The position numbers and the translations under genes were made by a program. This document shows positions 9,371 through 18,081 of a DNA stretch of 64,000 nt, piece after piece; the first letter of the stretch is position 1; every line of letters starts with the position of its first letter. The notes below the pieces were generated by a model. It saw only the letters and a list, made by a program, of their open reading frames with translations, did not search any database and had not been told where the DNA came from. The stretch covers positions 1 to 64,000 of the forward strand of contig NZ_CP010535.1 in assembly GCF_001430825.1 (NCBI RefSeq). Reading direction: 5' to 3'. Source of the stretch: Sediminicola sp. YIK13 (GTDB lineage: Bacteria; Bacteroidota; Bacteroidia; Flavobacteriales; Flavobacteriaceae).

Positions 9371-9949
9371 TTACTCCTTAAAACCGTTTTTTGAAAGTAT
9401 TTCAGAGTACCACCTATAGGATATATCACCTCTATTGTAGTATTCTTTTACTTCTTCAATACTTCCTTTGTCACCGTAATCTATTGCGGATTGAAGATTT
9501 CCATTTTGGTCATAGTAGTTCCATTTTCCAATTTTAACTCTCCAGTCCTTATAGTTTCCTTCAGCTTGTAGACTACCATTTTCGTAATACTTTTTTATAG
9601 GCCCTTCAATAAGATTGTTTTTGTAGTTTCCAATTTCTTTATAATTTCCATTTTCATAATAATTGATCCATTTTCCCTGTCCAACACCATCAATATACTC
9701 TTGCCATGAGGAATAATTTCCATTAGGATACTTCGCAAATAAGATTCCGGTAAAAGGTTTGTCATCACCACGGGCATAATACCTGTAAACACCATTTGTG
9801 TTTTTTCCAGAAGCTTCTGCCATAGAAACCTCACGCCTTGTTTCAGTTTCTTTCATGGATATAGCCTTTTGGGCAAATCCTACTGAGTGCAAAATTAAAA
9901 ATGCAATTAGGAGGCTGACTTTGATATATTCTTTTTCAATTCCTTTCAT
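9371..9949 (-). CDS. Secreted MORN-repeat (YwqK-like) protein
   Basis: It has a signal peptide (SLLIAFLILHSVGFAQ) followed by tandem MORN-type motifs: YPNGNYSSWQEYIDGVGQGK, YYENGNYKEIGNYKNNLIEG, YYENGSLQAEGNYKDWRVK and YYDQNGNLQSAIDYGD. Such repeats are often annotated as toxin-antitoxin YwqK antitoxin, but I see no partner toxin. The start at 9949 (MKGIEK) is preferred because the longer frame begins at the attC44 boundary (9979). It is a single-gene cassette. Confidence 0.8.
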   Translation of the reverse strand: MKGIEKEYIKVSLLIAFLILHSVGFAQKAISMKETETRREVSMAEASGKNTNGVYRYYARGDDKPFTGILFAKYPNGNYSSWQEYIDGVGQGKWINYYENGNYKEIGNYKNNLIEGPIKKYYENGSLQAEGNYKDWRVKIGKWNYYDQNGNLQSAIDYGDKGSIEEVKEYYNRGDISYRWYSEILSKNGFKE

Positions 9950-9972
9950 ATTCATACTCTTCGTTTTAATGA

Positions 9973-10108
9973 CACACAACGGTCAGGTTATTATTTCGTT
10001 GTGAGGAACCTCTTTGACTTGCCCTCTTATGAAATTAGGCCGTTTGATGGTTTCTATCAATGTTTTTTATATGCTACCACGAAGAATTATTGCCCTTGTT
10101 GTGAAACG
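9973..10108 (-). repeat. attC44, attC-like site
   Basis: It starts ACACAACGGTCAGGTTATTA and ends GAATTATTGCCCTTGTTGTGAAACGG. The inner arms GAGGAACCTC and TTTGACTTGCCCTC show the attC6/10/14 class. The cassette start TTGTAAAACATTT matches the right end TTGTGAAACGGTTT with few changes. Confidence 0.8.
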
Positions 10109-10112
10109 GTTT

Positions 10113-10724
10113 TTATTCAACCGTGAAGTAATATTCTTTTTCAGATTCATTTAGAAACCTCCACGAAACATCATCACAGCTATTAAAGCCAATTTGATTA
10201 GGATGGTTTTCAATTGGATAATTGTTAATAATGAATTCATTTCTCTCTACATTTTGAATTGTTCCATCTTGCCAACTAATTACATAATCACCTGTTGAAG
10301 TTGCCTTTAATCCTAATCTATATGTGTAAAACATTTTATTGTTTTCTATTTCGGGAATAACTTGTAATTGTGCATTTTCACATCTCGGAAGAGTGGAAAA
10401 CTGACCAATGTCCAACATTAGATCAAATTTATCAATAGCGTCTTTAGAATTAGATACCTCATTAGGTTCAATAAATTTATAAATAGAAAAAATATCAGGT
10501 TGAGGATTATCGGCAAAAATTGAATCATTAAGTGCCAAATCAAAAGCGTTACTTGATACTTTACCAGTTATCCAAATAGTATCATTAAGTGAGAAACTTG
10601 ATTTAGCCGTAATATTTACTTTAAACAAATTGTAAACTAGAGTGCTTTCTTCAAGTTCGTCTTCACATTGAAAAGCCATTAATAAAGGTGCAATGAGCAC
10701 AAATTTTAAGATTTTTCTAAACAT
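10113..10724 (-). CDS. Unknown lipoprotein
   Basis: With the start at 10724 it has a short lipoprotein signal (FVLIAPLLMAFQCEDELEES), Cys near residue 21 and acidic residues after it. The remainder is about 180 residues, beta-rich, with the segment FSLNDTIWITGKVSSNAFDL. This looks like an Ig-like or lipocalin-like strand pattern, but I do not recognise a family. Met7 of the longer frame is chosen because the upstream codons (MVKRKI) run towards the attC43 boundary. It is a single-gene cassette. Confidence 0.75.
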   Translation of the reverse strand: MFRKILKFVLIAPLLMAFQCEDELEESTLVYNLFKVNITAKSSFSLNDTIWITGKVSSNAFDLALNDSIFADNPQPDIFSIYKFIEPNEVSNSKDAIDKFDLMLDIGQFSTLPRCENAQLQVIPEIENNKMFYTYRLGLKATSTGDYVISWQDGTIQNVERNEFIINNYPIENHPNQIGFNSCDDVSWRFLNESEKEYYFTVE

Positions 10725-10776
10725 AATTTTTCTTTTAACCATATAAGCAAAATTTCAGAAAAGAGTGCTTAAATGT

Positions 10777-10918
10777 TTTACAACGGTGTGTGCATGATTC
10801 CGTTGCGCGATTCAATAACTAAGATAGCAAATACAAACCTAATAGAATCCCGATCCCGATATCGCTATTTGTAAGTAGTCGAGAACAAATAATTACTATT
10901 GGACTTTGTTGTAAATTG
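10777..10918 (-). repeat. attC43, attC-like site
   Basis: It begins TTTTACAACGGTGTGTGCATGATTCCG and ends AATTACTATTGGACTTTGTTGTAAA; the crossover is 10783/10784. It contains the ATCCCGATCCCGATATCG motif that is also iterated upstream of two DUF6090 cassettes. The cassette-end match is weak (TTGCAGAA against TTGTAAAT). Confidence 0.65.
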
Positions 10919-10922
10919 TTTA

Positions 10923-11897
10923 TTAATCTATAAATCTTTTGACATTCTTTATAAAATCTTCTTTTTTTGGCATGTAGTCTTTTTCAATTTGTCCATTAAC
11001 AATTATTTCATCAAAATAGACTTTTACTCCCTTTGTATTGAATAAATCAACAGTATTTTGAAGTTGAAAATGCAAATGAGCTTGGGTGGTATTGCCAGAA
11101 TTTCCACATTGTGCTATTACTTGTCCTTGTTTAACCAAATCACCTTCTCTGACTAAAACTGAATTTGACTTGAGGTGGGCAAATAGTAGATATTCTTTTC
11201 TGTCTGTTTCTAAGACAATTGTGTTTCCAGTGGGATCAAGTTTGTTTAACTCGCCTGGGATGTTGTCCTTTACTCCATTTATTACTTTAACAACCGTGGC
11301 ATCACAAGGAGCAATAATATTCTTGCCAAATACAAAATAGCTTTCATTTTTCTTAGGGTCTCCAGAATAAGGAGCACCATTTTCTACCATTAATATATCC
11401 AACGCATACTGTTGGTTGATGTCTTCCATGTGATAATTTACCTCAGTTGATTCTCCGCCCCAGTAGACAAAAGCTTCTTCTTTAAAAGGAAAAATCATTT
11501 TGGTTGCATTTCTTTTTAAATCTGTAGAATTTTCGAAGCTATTTCTTGGGATAAATAATCCACTAATTTGATGTTCACTATTCAACGCAAAGGAAATATC
11601 GACTATCTCCTTATCAAAGGTTGTTCTATAAACATGAGCAGAATTATTAATGTCATAAAATTCCATTTTCTTTATGGTCCCGAAATTAGATTTTACCGTA
11701 TTTAGAAAATCAGCAGTTTCTTTTTGCGAAAGAAAAGTCCTCATAACGGTATCAAACATAGTATGGATAGCTTCATAATTGGAACTATTATAATTAGTTC
11801 GGAATTTGCTGGAAACTTCCCTAAATCTCGGCTGTTCGTTTTGTGAAAAACCAAATAAAGAAGTCATCAAGTAAACCGTCAGGAGTATAAATTTCAT
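10923..11897 (-). CDS. Secreted M23-family metallopeptidase with N-terminal DUF3887-like domain
   Basis: A 324-residue protein with signal peptide MKFILLTVYLMTSLFGFSQ. An N-terminal domain (about 25-130, FRTNYNSSNYEAIHTMFD) of the DUF3887/NTF2-like type precedes a lysostaphin-like M23 domain. The zinc ligands are visible as NYHMEDINQQYALDI (His and Asp) and AQAHLHFQLQN-like (HLH). LLFAHLKSNSVLVREGDLV and GNSGNTTQ are typical M23 signatures. It probably cuts peptidoglycan peptides in the periplasm or acts on external targets. It is a single-gene cassette. Confidence 0.85.
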   Translation of the reverse strand: MKFILLTVYLMTSLFGFSQNEQPRFREVSSKFRTNYNSSNYEAIHTMFDTVMRTFLSQKETADFLNTVKSNFGTIKKMEFYDINNSAHVYRTTFDKEIVDISFALNSEHQISGLFIPRNSFENSTDLKRNATKMIFPFKEEAFVYWGGESTEVNYHMEDINQQYALDILMVENGAPYSGDPKKNESYFVFGKNIIAPCDATVVKVINGVKDNIPGELNKLDPTGNTIVLETDRKEYLLFAHLKSNSVLVREGDLVKQGQVIAQCGNSGNTTQAHLHFQLQNTVDLFNTKGVKVYFDEIIVNGQIEKDYMPKKEDFIKNVKRFID

Positions 11898-11912
11898 ATT
11901 GTGTTTTAATAT

Positions 11913-12050
11913 TCTGCAACGTGTTGTTTATGATTTCGTTGCGCGATTCAACAACTAATTTAGCAAATAATCATTGTATAGGAAACCATGGCTATCTGGA
12001 TCCGTAGGTAAGCCTGCACTGGCAATAATTTATACAGGTGTTGTGCTTTT
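11913..12050 (-). repeat. attC42, attC-like site
   Basis: It begins CTGCAACGTGTTGTTTATGA and ends CAATAATTTATACAGGTGTTGTGC; the crossover is 11919/11920. The right end GTTGTGCTTTT (12040-12050) matches the cassette start GTGCTTCAC seen at 12596-12604. Confidence 0.75.
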
Positions 12051-12082
12051 GTTGTGTTTTTGAATCAAGTTCTCTGACATGA

Positions 12083-12490
12083 CTACACTCCTGAATCAGC
12101 CAACTTTTTGGTATCTACAAATTGCTGAAAAGCAATAATTTTTCCAAAATCATTAAGCGTCCATAGATGTGCGGCTTGCGCATTGTAAGCCATTCCTGTG
12201 GCTTTCCCTTTTGCATCATATCTCAAGGTAGCCAAAACTTTGTTTTCATCCATTCCATGGACCTTTATATCCTGTAGGCCAAAATACTCGTGGTTGGCAC
12301 CAAGGCGTGCAAAAACACCTTCTAAAATGGCATTTGAGCCAATATAAGGGTTGCCATCTGCAAGCGAATTACTTTCGGCCTCATTCCATTCGATTTCAGG
12401 AGACATTAGCCCCAATACCGTCGGCATATCTCCAGTCGAGAACGCATTGTACAGGGAATTAATAATGTTGATGTTTTGTTCAGTTGTCAT
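12083..12490 (-). CDS. SnoaL-like / NTF2-fold cytoplasmic protein
   Basis: A 135-residue protein with no signal peptide. The pattern INSLYNAFSTGDMPTVLGLMSPEIEWNEAE and YIGSNAILEGVFARLG is characteristic of SnoaL/ketosteroid-isomerase-like cone-fold proteins. It is cytoplasmic, unlike the two lipoprotein or secreted relatives in this array. The substrate is unknown. It is a single-gene cassette between attC41 and attC42. Confidence 0.85.
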   Translation of the reverse strand: MTTEQNINIINSLYNAFSTGDMPTVLGLMSPEIEWNEAESNSLADGNPYIGSNAILEGVFARLGANHEYFGLQDIKVHGMDENKVLATLRYDAKGKATGMAYNAQAAHLWTLNDFGKIIAFQQFVDTKKLADSGV

Positions 12491-12596
12491 GATGTGGTGT
12501 TTAGTTGATTATTATAATTTAAACAAGATACTATTTATATCCAATTCGGTCGATTTTCGGTATTCCCGTTTTTGGGCTTAACTATCTTATTTACAG

Positions 12597-12667
12597 TGAA
12601 GCACTGCTGTGTATGCTGTCCTAGCATCCCTTTGGATGCTGTGCACTATAGAAATTGTTAGCCGTAG
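12597..12667 (-). repeat. attC41, short degenerate attC-like site
   Basis: The hairpin AGCATCC...GGATGCT (12623-12640) lies between a mutated left end (GAAGCACTGCTG, where other sites have GCACAACGG) and a clear right end AAATTGTTAGCCGTAG (12652-12667). The right end matches its cassette start TAGCGGTAATTTAG apart from one C/G change. Confidence 0.6.
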
Positions 12668-12669
12668 TT

Positions 12670-14103
12670 TTATCTTTCAATTATTAGGTTTTCAAAATAC
12701 ATAAGAGCAGACGCTATTAAATTCTTCCGATTCTTTGCCTTTTCATTATATGAATCCAAAGTCTCTCTGTTCAATTTTCTCCCCTTTACAAAAACACAGG
12801 TCGGATTCTCAAGTGTCGACAAATCAACAAGTGGGTTTGTATTCACTAACAATAAGTTAGCAATCTTGCCCTCTTCAATAGTTCCTAGTTGGTTCATAAT
12901 TGAATGCGTTTTGGAAGCGTTTACAGTGGCCGTTTTTAATACTTCATAATTAGAAAGGCCAGCTTCTTTATAAAAGGCCATTTCTTTATGAATTGAAAAA
13001 CCAGGAAGGGTAACTCCAATACCCGCGTCAGTTCCACAAACAATAGTGGCACCCGCTTCATGTAACTTTTTAACAATGGTAATGTGAAAATCATGCTGTT
13101 TTTTTATCCGATCAACTGTGCCAGGATTTTCTTGTTTAGCAGTAAACCAACGTTCAAACTGTTTTTTGCTATCAACTTTTTTAATGAGCGGATTCATGTA
13201 CTCCAATGATTCTGAATCTAAAATTGAATCATTGACCATCATTTGATAAATATTGTTAAATACAGTAATTGTAGGACAATAACTTGTGTGCTTAGACCGT
13301 GAAATGGAATCAACAATAGGGCGTAGTTTGAGGGTGTCTAAAACAAAATGTAAAGGTTGCTGTACAATTTCCTCTGCATGTTCAATTGATTTGATCCGTG
13401 AGTTCAAATGATACGAAAAAGGCACTTTTTGCGAAGGGTGGGCCACGATATCCATTTCAGAAATCTTTGCTTGTTCAATTACAGCATCAAATATTTCTTT
13501 ATCTAAACCGTAATACGTTTTAATTAAATCGTACCCCTGGGACTTATATGAAATCACCTTTTCTTTTGCCTCAGTTGGATTATTAAGATTGAAATTATCG
13601 TCACCAATAAATTCTGGTCCTGTTAGTTTGGGTCCTGTCGTAAAAAACGCCGGTGAAATAATAAGGTCATTAATTACGTCTTCTTTAATTCTCAAATGCA
13701 TTGGCATGCCCCATAAGTTTCTAACTGCCGTAACGCCATTTGATAGGTACAGTCCGAGTTCGTATCTATCCCACACATGAACGTGCATATCGATAAGACC
13801 AGGTGTCAAGTATTTGTTCTTTGCATCAATAATTTCAATTCCCTTAACCTCAATGGTATCTGCAATCGTTATAATTACACCCTCCTTTATATGCACCATT
13901 TTATTTACTAAAACAGTGTCTTGATGCATTGGGACAATGTTAACATTCGATATTAAATAAGAATTATTTGAGGTTTGGTCGGTCATATCGATTCTTAAAT
14001 AGCTCGTCCCAAATGAATCAACCCAAAGGGTAATAATTATGGTAAGGAAAAATACTCCAATGAGAGCGAAGACAATTTTTAATAATCTTTTTAATATTTT
14101 CAT
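12670..14103 (-). CDS. Membrane-anchored amidohydrolase-family protein
   Basis: A 477-residue protein with an N-terminal membrane helix or signal anchor (KIVFALIGVFFLTIIITLWV). It has the metal-dependent amidohydrolase fold: first HxH in LIDMHVHVWDRYELG (about residues 103-117), further metal ligands in DIVAHPSQK and IEHAEEI, and catalytic Asp in VCGTDAGIGV. It ends with the usual IEEGKIANLLLVNTNP composite-domain strand. It probably acts on an imide, amide or cyclic substrate outside the inner membrane. A second amidohydrolase cassette is at 26749-28098. Confidence 0.85.
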   Translation of the reverse strand: MKILKRLLKIVFALIGVFFLTIIITLWVDSFGTSYLRIDMTDQTSNNSYLISNVNIVPMHQDTVLVNKMVHIKEGVIITIADTIEVKGIEIIDAKNKYLTPGLIDMHVHVWDRYELGLYLSNGVTAVRNLWGMPMHLRIKEDVINDLIISPAFFTTGPKLTGPEFIGDDNFNLNNPTEAKEKVISYKSQGYDLIKTYYGLDKEIFDAVIEQAKISEMDIVAHPSQKVPFSYHLNSRIKSIEHAEEIVQQPLHFVLDTLKLRPIVDSISRSKHTSYCPTITVFNNIYQMMVNDSILDSESLEYMNPLIKKVDSKKQFERWFTAKQENPGTVDRIKKQHDFHITIVKKLHEAGATIVCGTDAGIGVTLPGFSIHKEMAFYKEAGLSNYEVLKTATVNASKTHSIMNQLGTIEEGKIANLLLVNTNPLVDLSTLENPTCVFVKGRKLNRETLDSYNEKAKNRKNLIASALMYFENLIIER

Positions 14104-14115
14104 ATATCTAAATTA

Positions 14116-14242
14116 CCGCTAGCGGTCTCGGTTATGAGTAGTTGCGCCTGCCTACATCTGGTAGGTGTTATAGCACTTAACCTAATAAGTAAACACCAAA
14201 GTAGGCGAGATTAAGCAATTACTAATATCCATTGCTAGGCAA
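14116..14242 (-). repeat. attC40, attC-like site with altered crossover
   Basis: Left arm CGGTCTCGGTTATGAGTAGTTGCG and right arm AAGCAATTACTAATATCCATTG are typical of the attC15 class. The crossover reads GCTAGCGG (expected GCTAACGG), and the right end reads GCTAGGC (expected GTTAGGC). Both ends appear mutated, so the site may be frozen. Confidence 0.65.
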
Positions 14243-14247
14243 CGTTA

Positions 14248-15216
14248 TTATTCAAATATTTTTTCCAAATTCAGATATTTAGTTTCGACAAAGAAAATGC
14301 TCCATTCCCCATATTCATAATCCCCTAAATTCTCTGCTCTACTAAAAAAGAAATACTTACCGTCTCTTGAAAACCTCGGACTACTTTCTTCATCTTTTGA
14401 ATTGACTTTTGGTCCTATTGGCTTTGCTTTTCCCCATCCATTGTCGGTCTTTTTAGAAATAAAAATATCTTCGCCACCTGTTCCACCGGGGGCGCCATAA
14501 GAATTGAAAACCAAATATTTTCCATCGGGTGAAATTACGGCCGAATAAATCCAAAATTTTTCATCGTCAAAAATGCCGTTTATCGCTTTTGGTTCAGAAA
14601 AATCTTTTCCATCAAATTTCGTTTCATAAAGCTTTATACTTTTTGTTCCACGCATCATTGTTGTGAAATAAAATGTTTGGTTGTCATTAGTAAAAAAGAA
14701 ATTATTGTTAGAAGACGGCCATTCTTCATTTTCTATTTGAACAGCATTAATTGGTTCAGGCAATGGTTTTGGTTCGCTCCAGCCTTTGTCGGTTTTTTCC
14801 ATCATCCAAATATTCATATCAAAATTCCCTTTATTTGGCTTGTTTGGAATAGGACGTTCCGAACCGAAGAAAAGAAACTTCCCATTTGGAGTTATAGATG
14901 CTGTTTCGTCTCTGTCATTGGAGAAATCAGCACGTTTTGGTGTTCCCCATTTACCATCTTTAAAGTCGCTCACATAAATCTTTTGCTTTTTCCCAGGTTC
15001 CCTTCTTGAAAAGTAGACTTTCAGTCCGTCGGCAGAAAAAGTCAGTTCAAATTCGCTGTTTTCTTCAGTAGAAATTATACCCATTGCGAAGGAAATTGGG
15101 CTAGAAACGATTTCTTTTGAATATTCAATTTTTGGAATTTTCGGGACATTATTACAATTCCACATTCCGAAAATTGTAATTATGAGCATGATTTTAAATT
15201 TATTCACGGTGTTCAA
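14248..15216 (-). CDS. PD40 beta-propeller lipoprotein
   Basis: A 322-residue protein whose signal ends at IFGMWNCNNVPK, so it is probably lipidated. It contains repeated WD40-like PD40 blades: FELTFSADGLKVYFSRREPG, ASITPNGKFLFFGSERP, FYFTTMMRGTKSIKLYETK, AVISPDGKYLVFNSYGAPGG and PRFSRDGKYFFFSRAENLG. Such propellers occur in TolB-like and OmpA-associated periplasmic proteins and bind ligands or partners; no enzymatic residues are apparent. Confidence 0.85.
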   Translation of the reverse strand: MNTVNKFKIMLIITIFGMWNCNNVPKIPKIEYSKEIVSSPISFAMGIISTEENSEFELTFSADGLKVYFSRREPGKKQKIYVSDFKDGKWGTPKRADFSNDRDETASITPNGKFLFFGSERPIPNKPNKGNFDMNIWMMEKTDKGWSEPKPLPEPINAVQIENEEWPSSNNNFFFTNDNQTFYFTTMMRGTKSIKLYETKFDGKDFSEPKAINGIFDDEKFWIYSAVISPDGKYLVFNSYGAPGGTGGEDIFISKKTDNGWGKAKPIGPKVNSKDEESSPRFSRDGKYFFFSRAENLGDYEYGEWSIFFVETKYLNLEKIFE

Positions 15217-15511
15217 TTTAAATGTTGTCTAAAGTTAGGCAAAGATTTTAATGAAAGGACATCTGTGATAGTAGTTTGTTGCCTGATATACTGCGCGGTA
15301 TACTTGTCCACCTATGAGCCCCTGCTGTTTGATCACGGCTGTGTACCATATCTTGATTGTTCGTTTTGTACCTCCTATAGTTCATTCAAGACCCTTGTTT
15401 TAGTTTGTCGCTCCATTTCAGAAACAGAAGGTATCTGTATGTTCTCTCTTTAAAATAAGGAAGTACTCCCTGAATTTTGGGATTACAGAAAGTACAGCTG
15501 CAGTAAGGCAG
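15217..15511. other. Intergenic stretch without a clear gene or attC site
   Basis: About 295 bases. GTTAGGCAAAG at 15235-15245 looks like the right end of an attC, but no matching arm follows. A plus-strand ORF of 62 codons here has no recognisable product. The minus-strand MltF gene ends within the right edge of this stretch. Confidence 0.4.
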
Positions 15512-16951
15512 CTATTCCTTTATGAATTGGGTGTAATGGGCATACCGCTCAAAAATCTGGTTCACGTAATTGTAAGGCTCTATACCTCTTACATAACCAT
15601 ATTTTATTATTGGTCTGTTGTAGTTTCTCGGATGACTCAATGCTAAGATCATGTCTTCAACATTGTCGTCCCAGACAGTAGCGTCCAGACCTCTTTTGGT
15701 AGCTAACTTTTGGGCATCTTTAACATGGTACAATCCGCAATTGTATGAGGCCATGGTGAATTTGGTTCGTTGAATAGAGTCTTTGATTTTATCAAATTTT
15801 TTCCAAATCTGGTTTAGGTATCTGATGCCACCACTAATACTTTGTTTTGGATCACTACGATCTTCCACCCCTAATTCTTCAGCAGTTTTGGGCATCAACT
15901 GCATCAATCCTTTGGCATCGGCCCATGAACTGTTATTGGGGTCAAATCTGGATTCTTGATAAATCAGAGAAGCAATTAGGCGCCAATCCCAATCTATTTT
16001 TTCAGCATGCTCTTGTATAAGCTCGTCGTAGGGGCTGATTTCTTCACGGTTTAAACTGTATATATCACTTTTTACGCGTCTTCTAAAGTTCTTTTTATTC
16101 TTAAAGTATTTGTTGTAAATAACGTTATAATCTACCTCCGTTCTAAAGTCCTCTAGCCATAAGTTTGTAGCCTTTAATAGTTCAGGAGAATTTTGACGCG
16201 TTGCCCATCCAATACGTTGCGAAAAACTAACAGGTACCTCAATATCCAAAATAGGGTAGTAGGAAGCCATGATTTTGGCAATATTGTTATCTGCAATAGT
16301 ATATTTTATATTCCCTATGGCAACCTGTTTAATGATTTCATCAGTGGCCATTTGTCCTGAGAGGTTTTCAATATAAATTTTACCGCCCAATTCCTCACTA
16401 AGATTTGCTATGCGCTCATGGTATGAGGATCCCTTGCGGATGGATACGGTATCTTGCAACAATTCTATGGCATCCTGAATCAAGGCATTTTCTAATTTAT
16501 GCCAATGCATGGTACGCCAATTATCGGGCTTTTTTTGGACCAATACCTGTTTTGTCAAGTACAAATAATTGGTAAACGAGACGGATTCCTTGCGGTTTCC
16601 AGTAATGGCAAGTCCGTGTGCCAAGATATCACCTTCACCTTGATTGAGTTTGGTAATCAGCTCATCGAGATCTTTAACAACAATCATTTCAAGTTCAAGG
16701 TCCAGATGTTTGGCAAACCTTTTTAGCAGCTCATACTCATAACCCATGGGCTGTCCTTTGTAAAGAAAATAGCTGGTTCCGCTGTAAACGGTTAGGGCTT
16801 TAAGTTTGCCATCTTTCTTAATAGCTGCTAAATCTCGTTTTATGATAGGCTGTTCACGGGTTACCTCCTCTTTTTTAAGCTGGCCGCAACCAAACATCAA
16901 TAGCGATAAGACCAATAAGGGTACTTTAAAGAAGAAAGATGTCAGCCGCAT
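15512..16951 (-). CDS. mltF: Membrane-bound lytic murein transglycosylase F
   Basis: A 479-residue lipoprotein (LLVLSLLMFGCGQLKK). The N-terminal half is a periplasmic solute-binding (SBP_bac_3) domain (LKALTVYSGTSYFLYKGQPM; GEGDILAHGLAITGNRKE). The C-terminal half is an SLT transglycosylase domain with the catalytic Glu in ASLIYQESRFDPNNSS and the family blocks AKGLMQLMPKTAEELG and MASYNCGLYHVKDA. MltF cleaves the glycan strand of peptidoglycan. It is a normal chromosomal gene in flavobacteria. No attC site is visible on either side, so this segment may not be a cassette. Confidence 0.92.
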   Translation of the reverse strand: MRLTSFFFKVPLLVLSLLMFGCGQLKKEEVTREQPIIKRDLAAIKKDGKLKALTVYSGTSYFLYKGQPMGYEYELLKRFAKHLDLELEMIVVKDLDELITKLNQGEGDILAHGLAITGNRKESVSFTNYLYLTKQVLVQKKPDNWRTMHWHKLENALIQDAIELLQDTVSIRKGSSYHERIANLSEELGGKIYIENLSGQMATDEIIKQVAIGNIKYTIADNNIAKIMASYYPILDIEVPVSFSQRIGWATRQNSPELLKATNLWLEDFRTEVDYNVIYNKYFKNKKNFRRRVKSDIYSLNREEISPYDELIQEHAEKIDWDWRLIASLIYQESRFDPNNSSWADAKGLMQLMPKTAEELGVEDRSDPKQSISGGIRYLNQIWKKFDKIKDSIQRTKFTMASYNCGLYHVKDAQKLATKRGLDATVWDDNVEDMILALSHPRNYNRPIIKYGYVRGIEPYNYVNQIFERYAHYTQFIKE

Positions 16952-17252
16952 ATTTGAAGGTGTCTTTAGTATTTCCTGTAAAGTACTAAAAATATGGAAC
17001 TTACTCTAATTGTGCCTTTGTTCTATGACCGATAGGGAGGTTATTTGAATGGATGCATTGCCAATATACGGGTAGGAGATGGGATCGAGGCACAATTTTG
17101 GGATTATCATTTTGGTCAAATTAAGCAATGGGAAAATTGTAATCATCTATTATTTTATAAATGATTTCTGTTCTTTTCATCACAAGAATTATTATTGGGT
17201 GTTATCCAATATACTGCATGACTTTTTAAGTAGAAGATGCGCCTGTAATAAA
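16952..17252. other. Intergenic stretch between mltF and the CDGSH gene
   Basis: About 300 bases. I see no attC arms, no gene and no strong inverted repeat. GGTGTTATCC near 17199 vaguely resembles an attC end but has no partner. The mltF promoter presumably lies at its left end. Confidence 0.4.
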
Positions 17253-17888
17253 TCAGTTTTTGTCGTCTTTAAAGTCGTTGTACCAATGTGATCCATCACA
17301 GAAAGGTTTGTTTTTGGAGCCGCCACAACGGCATAAGGTAAAGTGCTCTTTAGAGGCGCCTTCGGCTCTTGTTGTATTTTCAAGTGTAGGTCTTCCCGAA
17401 ACAAGATACGGTCCGTTAGGAGCAATAAAAATACGTGGGTCACCATCTCTATCACGATGTTCAACGCCATCTATGGTATAGCTTAGTGCACCAGAAGGGC
17501 ATTTGTCAATTGTTTCTTTAATGGCCTTTATCGTTGCCGAGTCTGGATAGATCCATGGCTCCTCTTTCAAGTGGAATACGGCTGGCAAGCCGTCCGTGCA
17601 TTTGCCAGCATGGGCGCAAATACCTCGATTGTCATGAATTGTAATATACTGACCTACATAGTCGTCTCGTTTGTCCTCGACTCTTCCATCGAGTTTAGCT
17701 GAAGAAAAGCCATTTTTTAAATGTGTTCCATCGCAAAATGGTTTATCTCCAGAACCTCCGCATCTACAGAGTGTTATGGATTGTTTTGTTTTTACAGGGC
17801 CTTTCTGATTCGTTAAAGTCTGGAGTTCTTTAACTAAATAGGGGCCATTTTCCAATGGTGTAATGGATACCGCGTTGTCTTTTTTCAT
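17253..17888 (-). CDS. CDGSH iron-sulfur protein with two CDGSH motifs and a Fer4_19-type domain
   Basis: A 211-residue soluble protein with two mitoNEET-type motifs: TLCRCGGSGDKPFCDGTH (about residues 40-57) and TLCRCGGSKNKPFCDGSH (about 183-200). Each has three Cys and one His to bind a 2Fe-2S cluster. Between them lies a Fer4_19/DUF1271-like segment with CAHAGKC and CPSGAL. This arrangement is common in bacterial CDGSH proteins with redox or iron-sulfur roles. attC39 lies upstream, but no attC is visible downstream before mltF. Confidence 0.88.
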   Translation of the reverse strand: MKKDNAVSITPLENGPYLVKELQTLTNQKGPVKTKQSITLCRCGGSGDKPFCDGTHLKNGFSSAKLDGRVEDKRDDYVGQYITIHDNRGICAHAGKCTDGLPAVFHLKEEPWIYPDSATIKAIKETIDKCPSGALSYTIDGVEHRDRDGDPRIFIAPNGPYLVSGRPTLENTTRAEGASKEHFTLCRCGGSKNKPFCDGSHWYNDFKDDKN

Positions 17889-17903
17889 CCCGTCCGAATT
17901 GTG

Positions 17904-18060
17904 TTACTAACTGTTTAATCCGAGGTTTCTGCCTCTGAATTTTTATGTTCGGGGGTTTATGGTAATCTGATAGATCACAGATCTTATCTCTAATTTACGA
18001 AAACTTTTGATTTGTAGTTAATAAACTAAAGCAATCATTAGTGACATATTGAAGGCTGAT
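17904..18060 (-). repeat. attC39, degenerate type A attC-like site
   Basis: The type A core TTTACGAAAACTTTTGATTTG...TAAACTAAAGCAATCATTAG is recognisable. The left end GTTACTAACTG gives a crossover near 17910/17911. The right end reads GAAGGCT where the cassette start (TTGGCTTTAAT at 19235) predicts GTTGGCT, so TT became AA. Confidence 0.55.
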
Positions 18061-18081
18061 TTTTACCAGCAACTTCCTAAA

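Noticed and set aside
9371-9949. The MORN-repeat gene as an antitoxin
   Set aside because: The product has a signal peptide and no toxin gene accompanies it. The YwqK antitoxin label is only an annotation habit.
15265-15453. Plus-strand ORF of 62 codons left of mltF
   Set aside because: No recognisable domain, no promoter or matching attC; the composition is that of an intergenic stretch.
17192-17470. ORF overlapping the CDGSH gene in another frame
   Set aside because: It is a frame shadow of the CDGSH coding sequence, whose two metal motifs are intact in the main frame.
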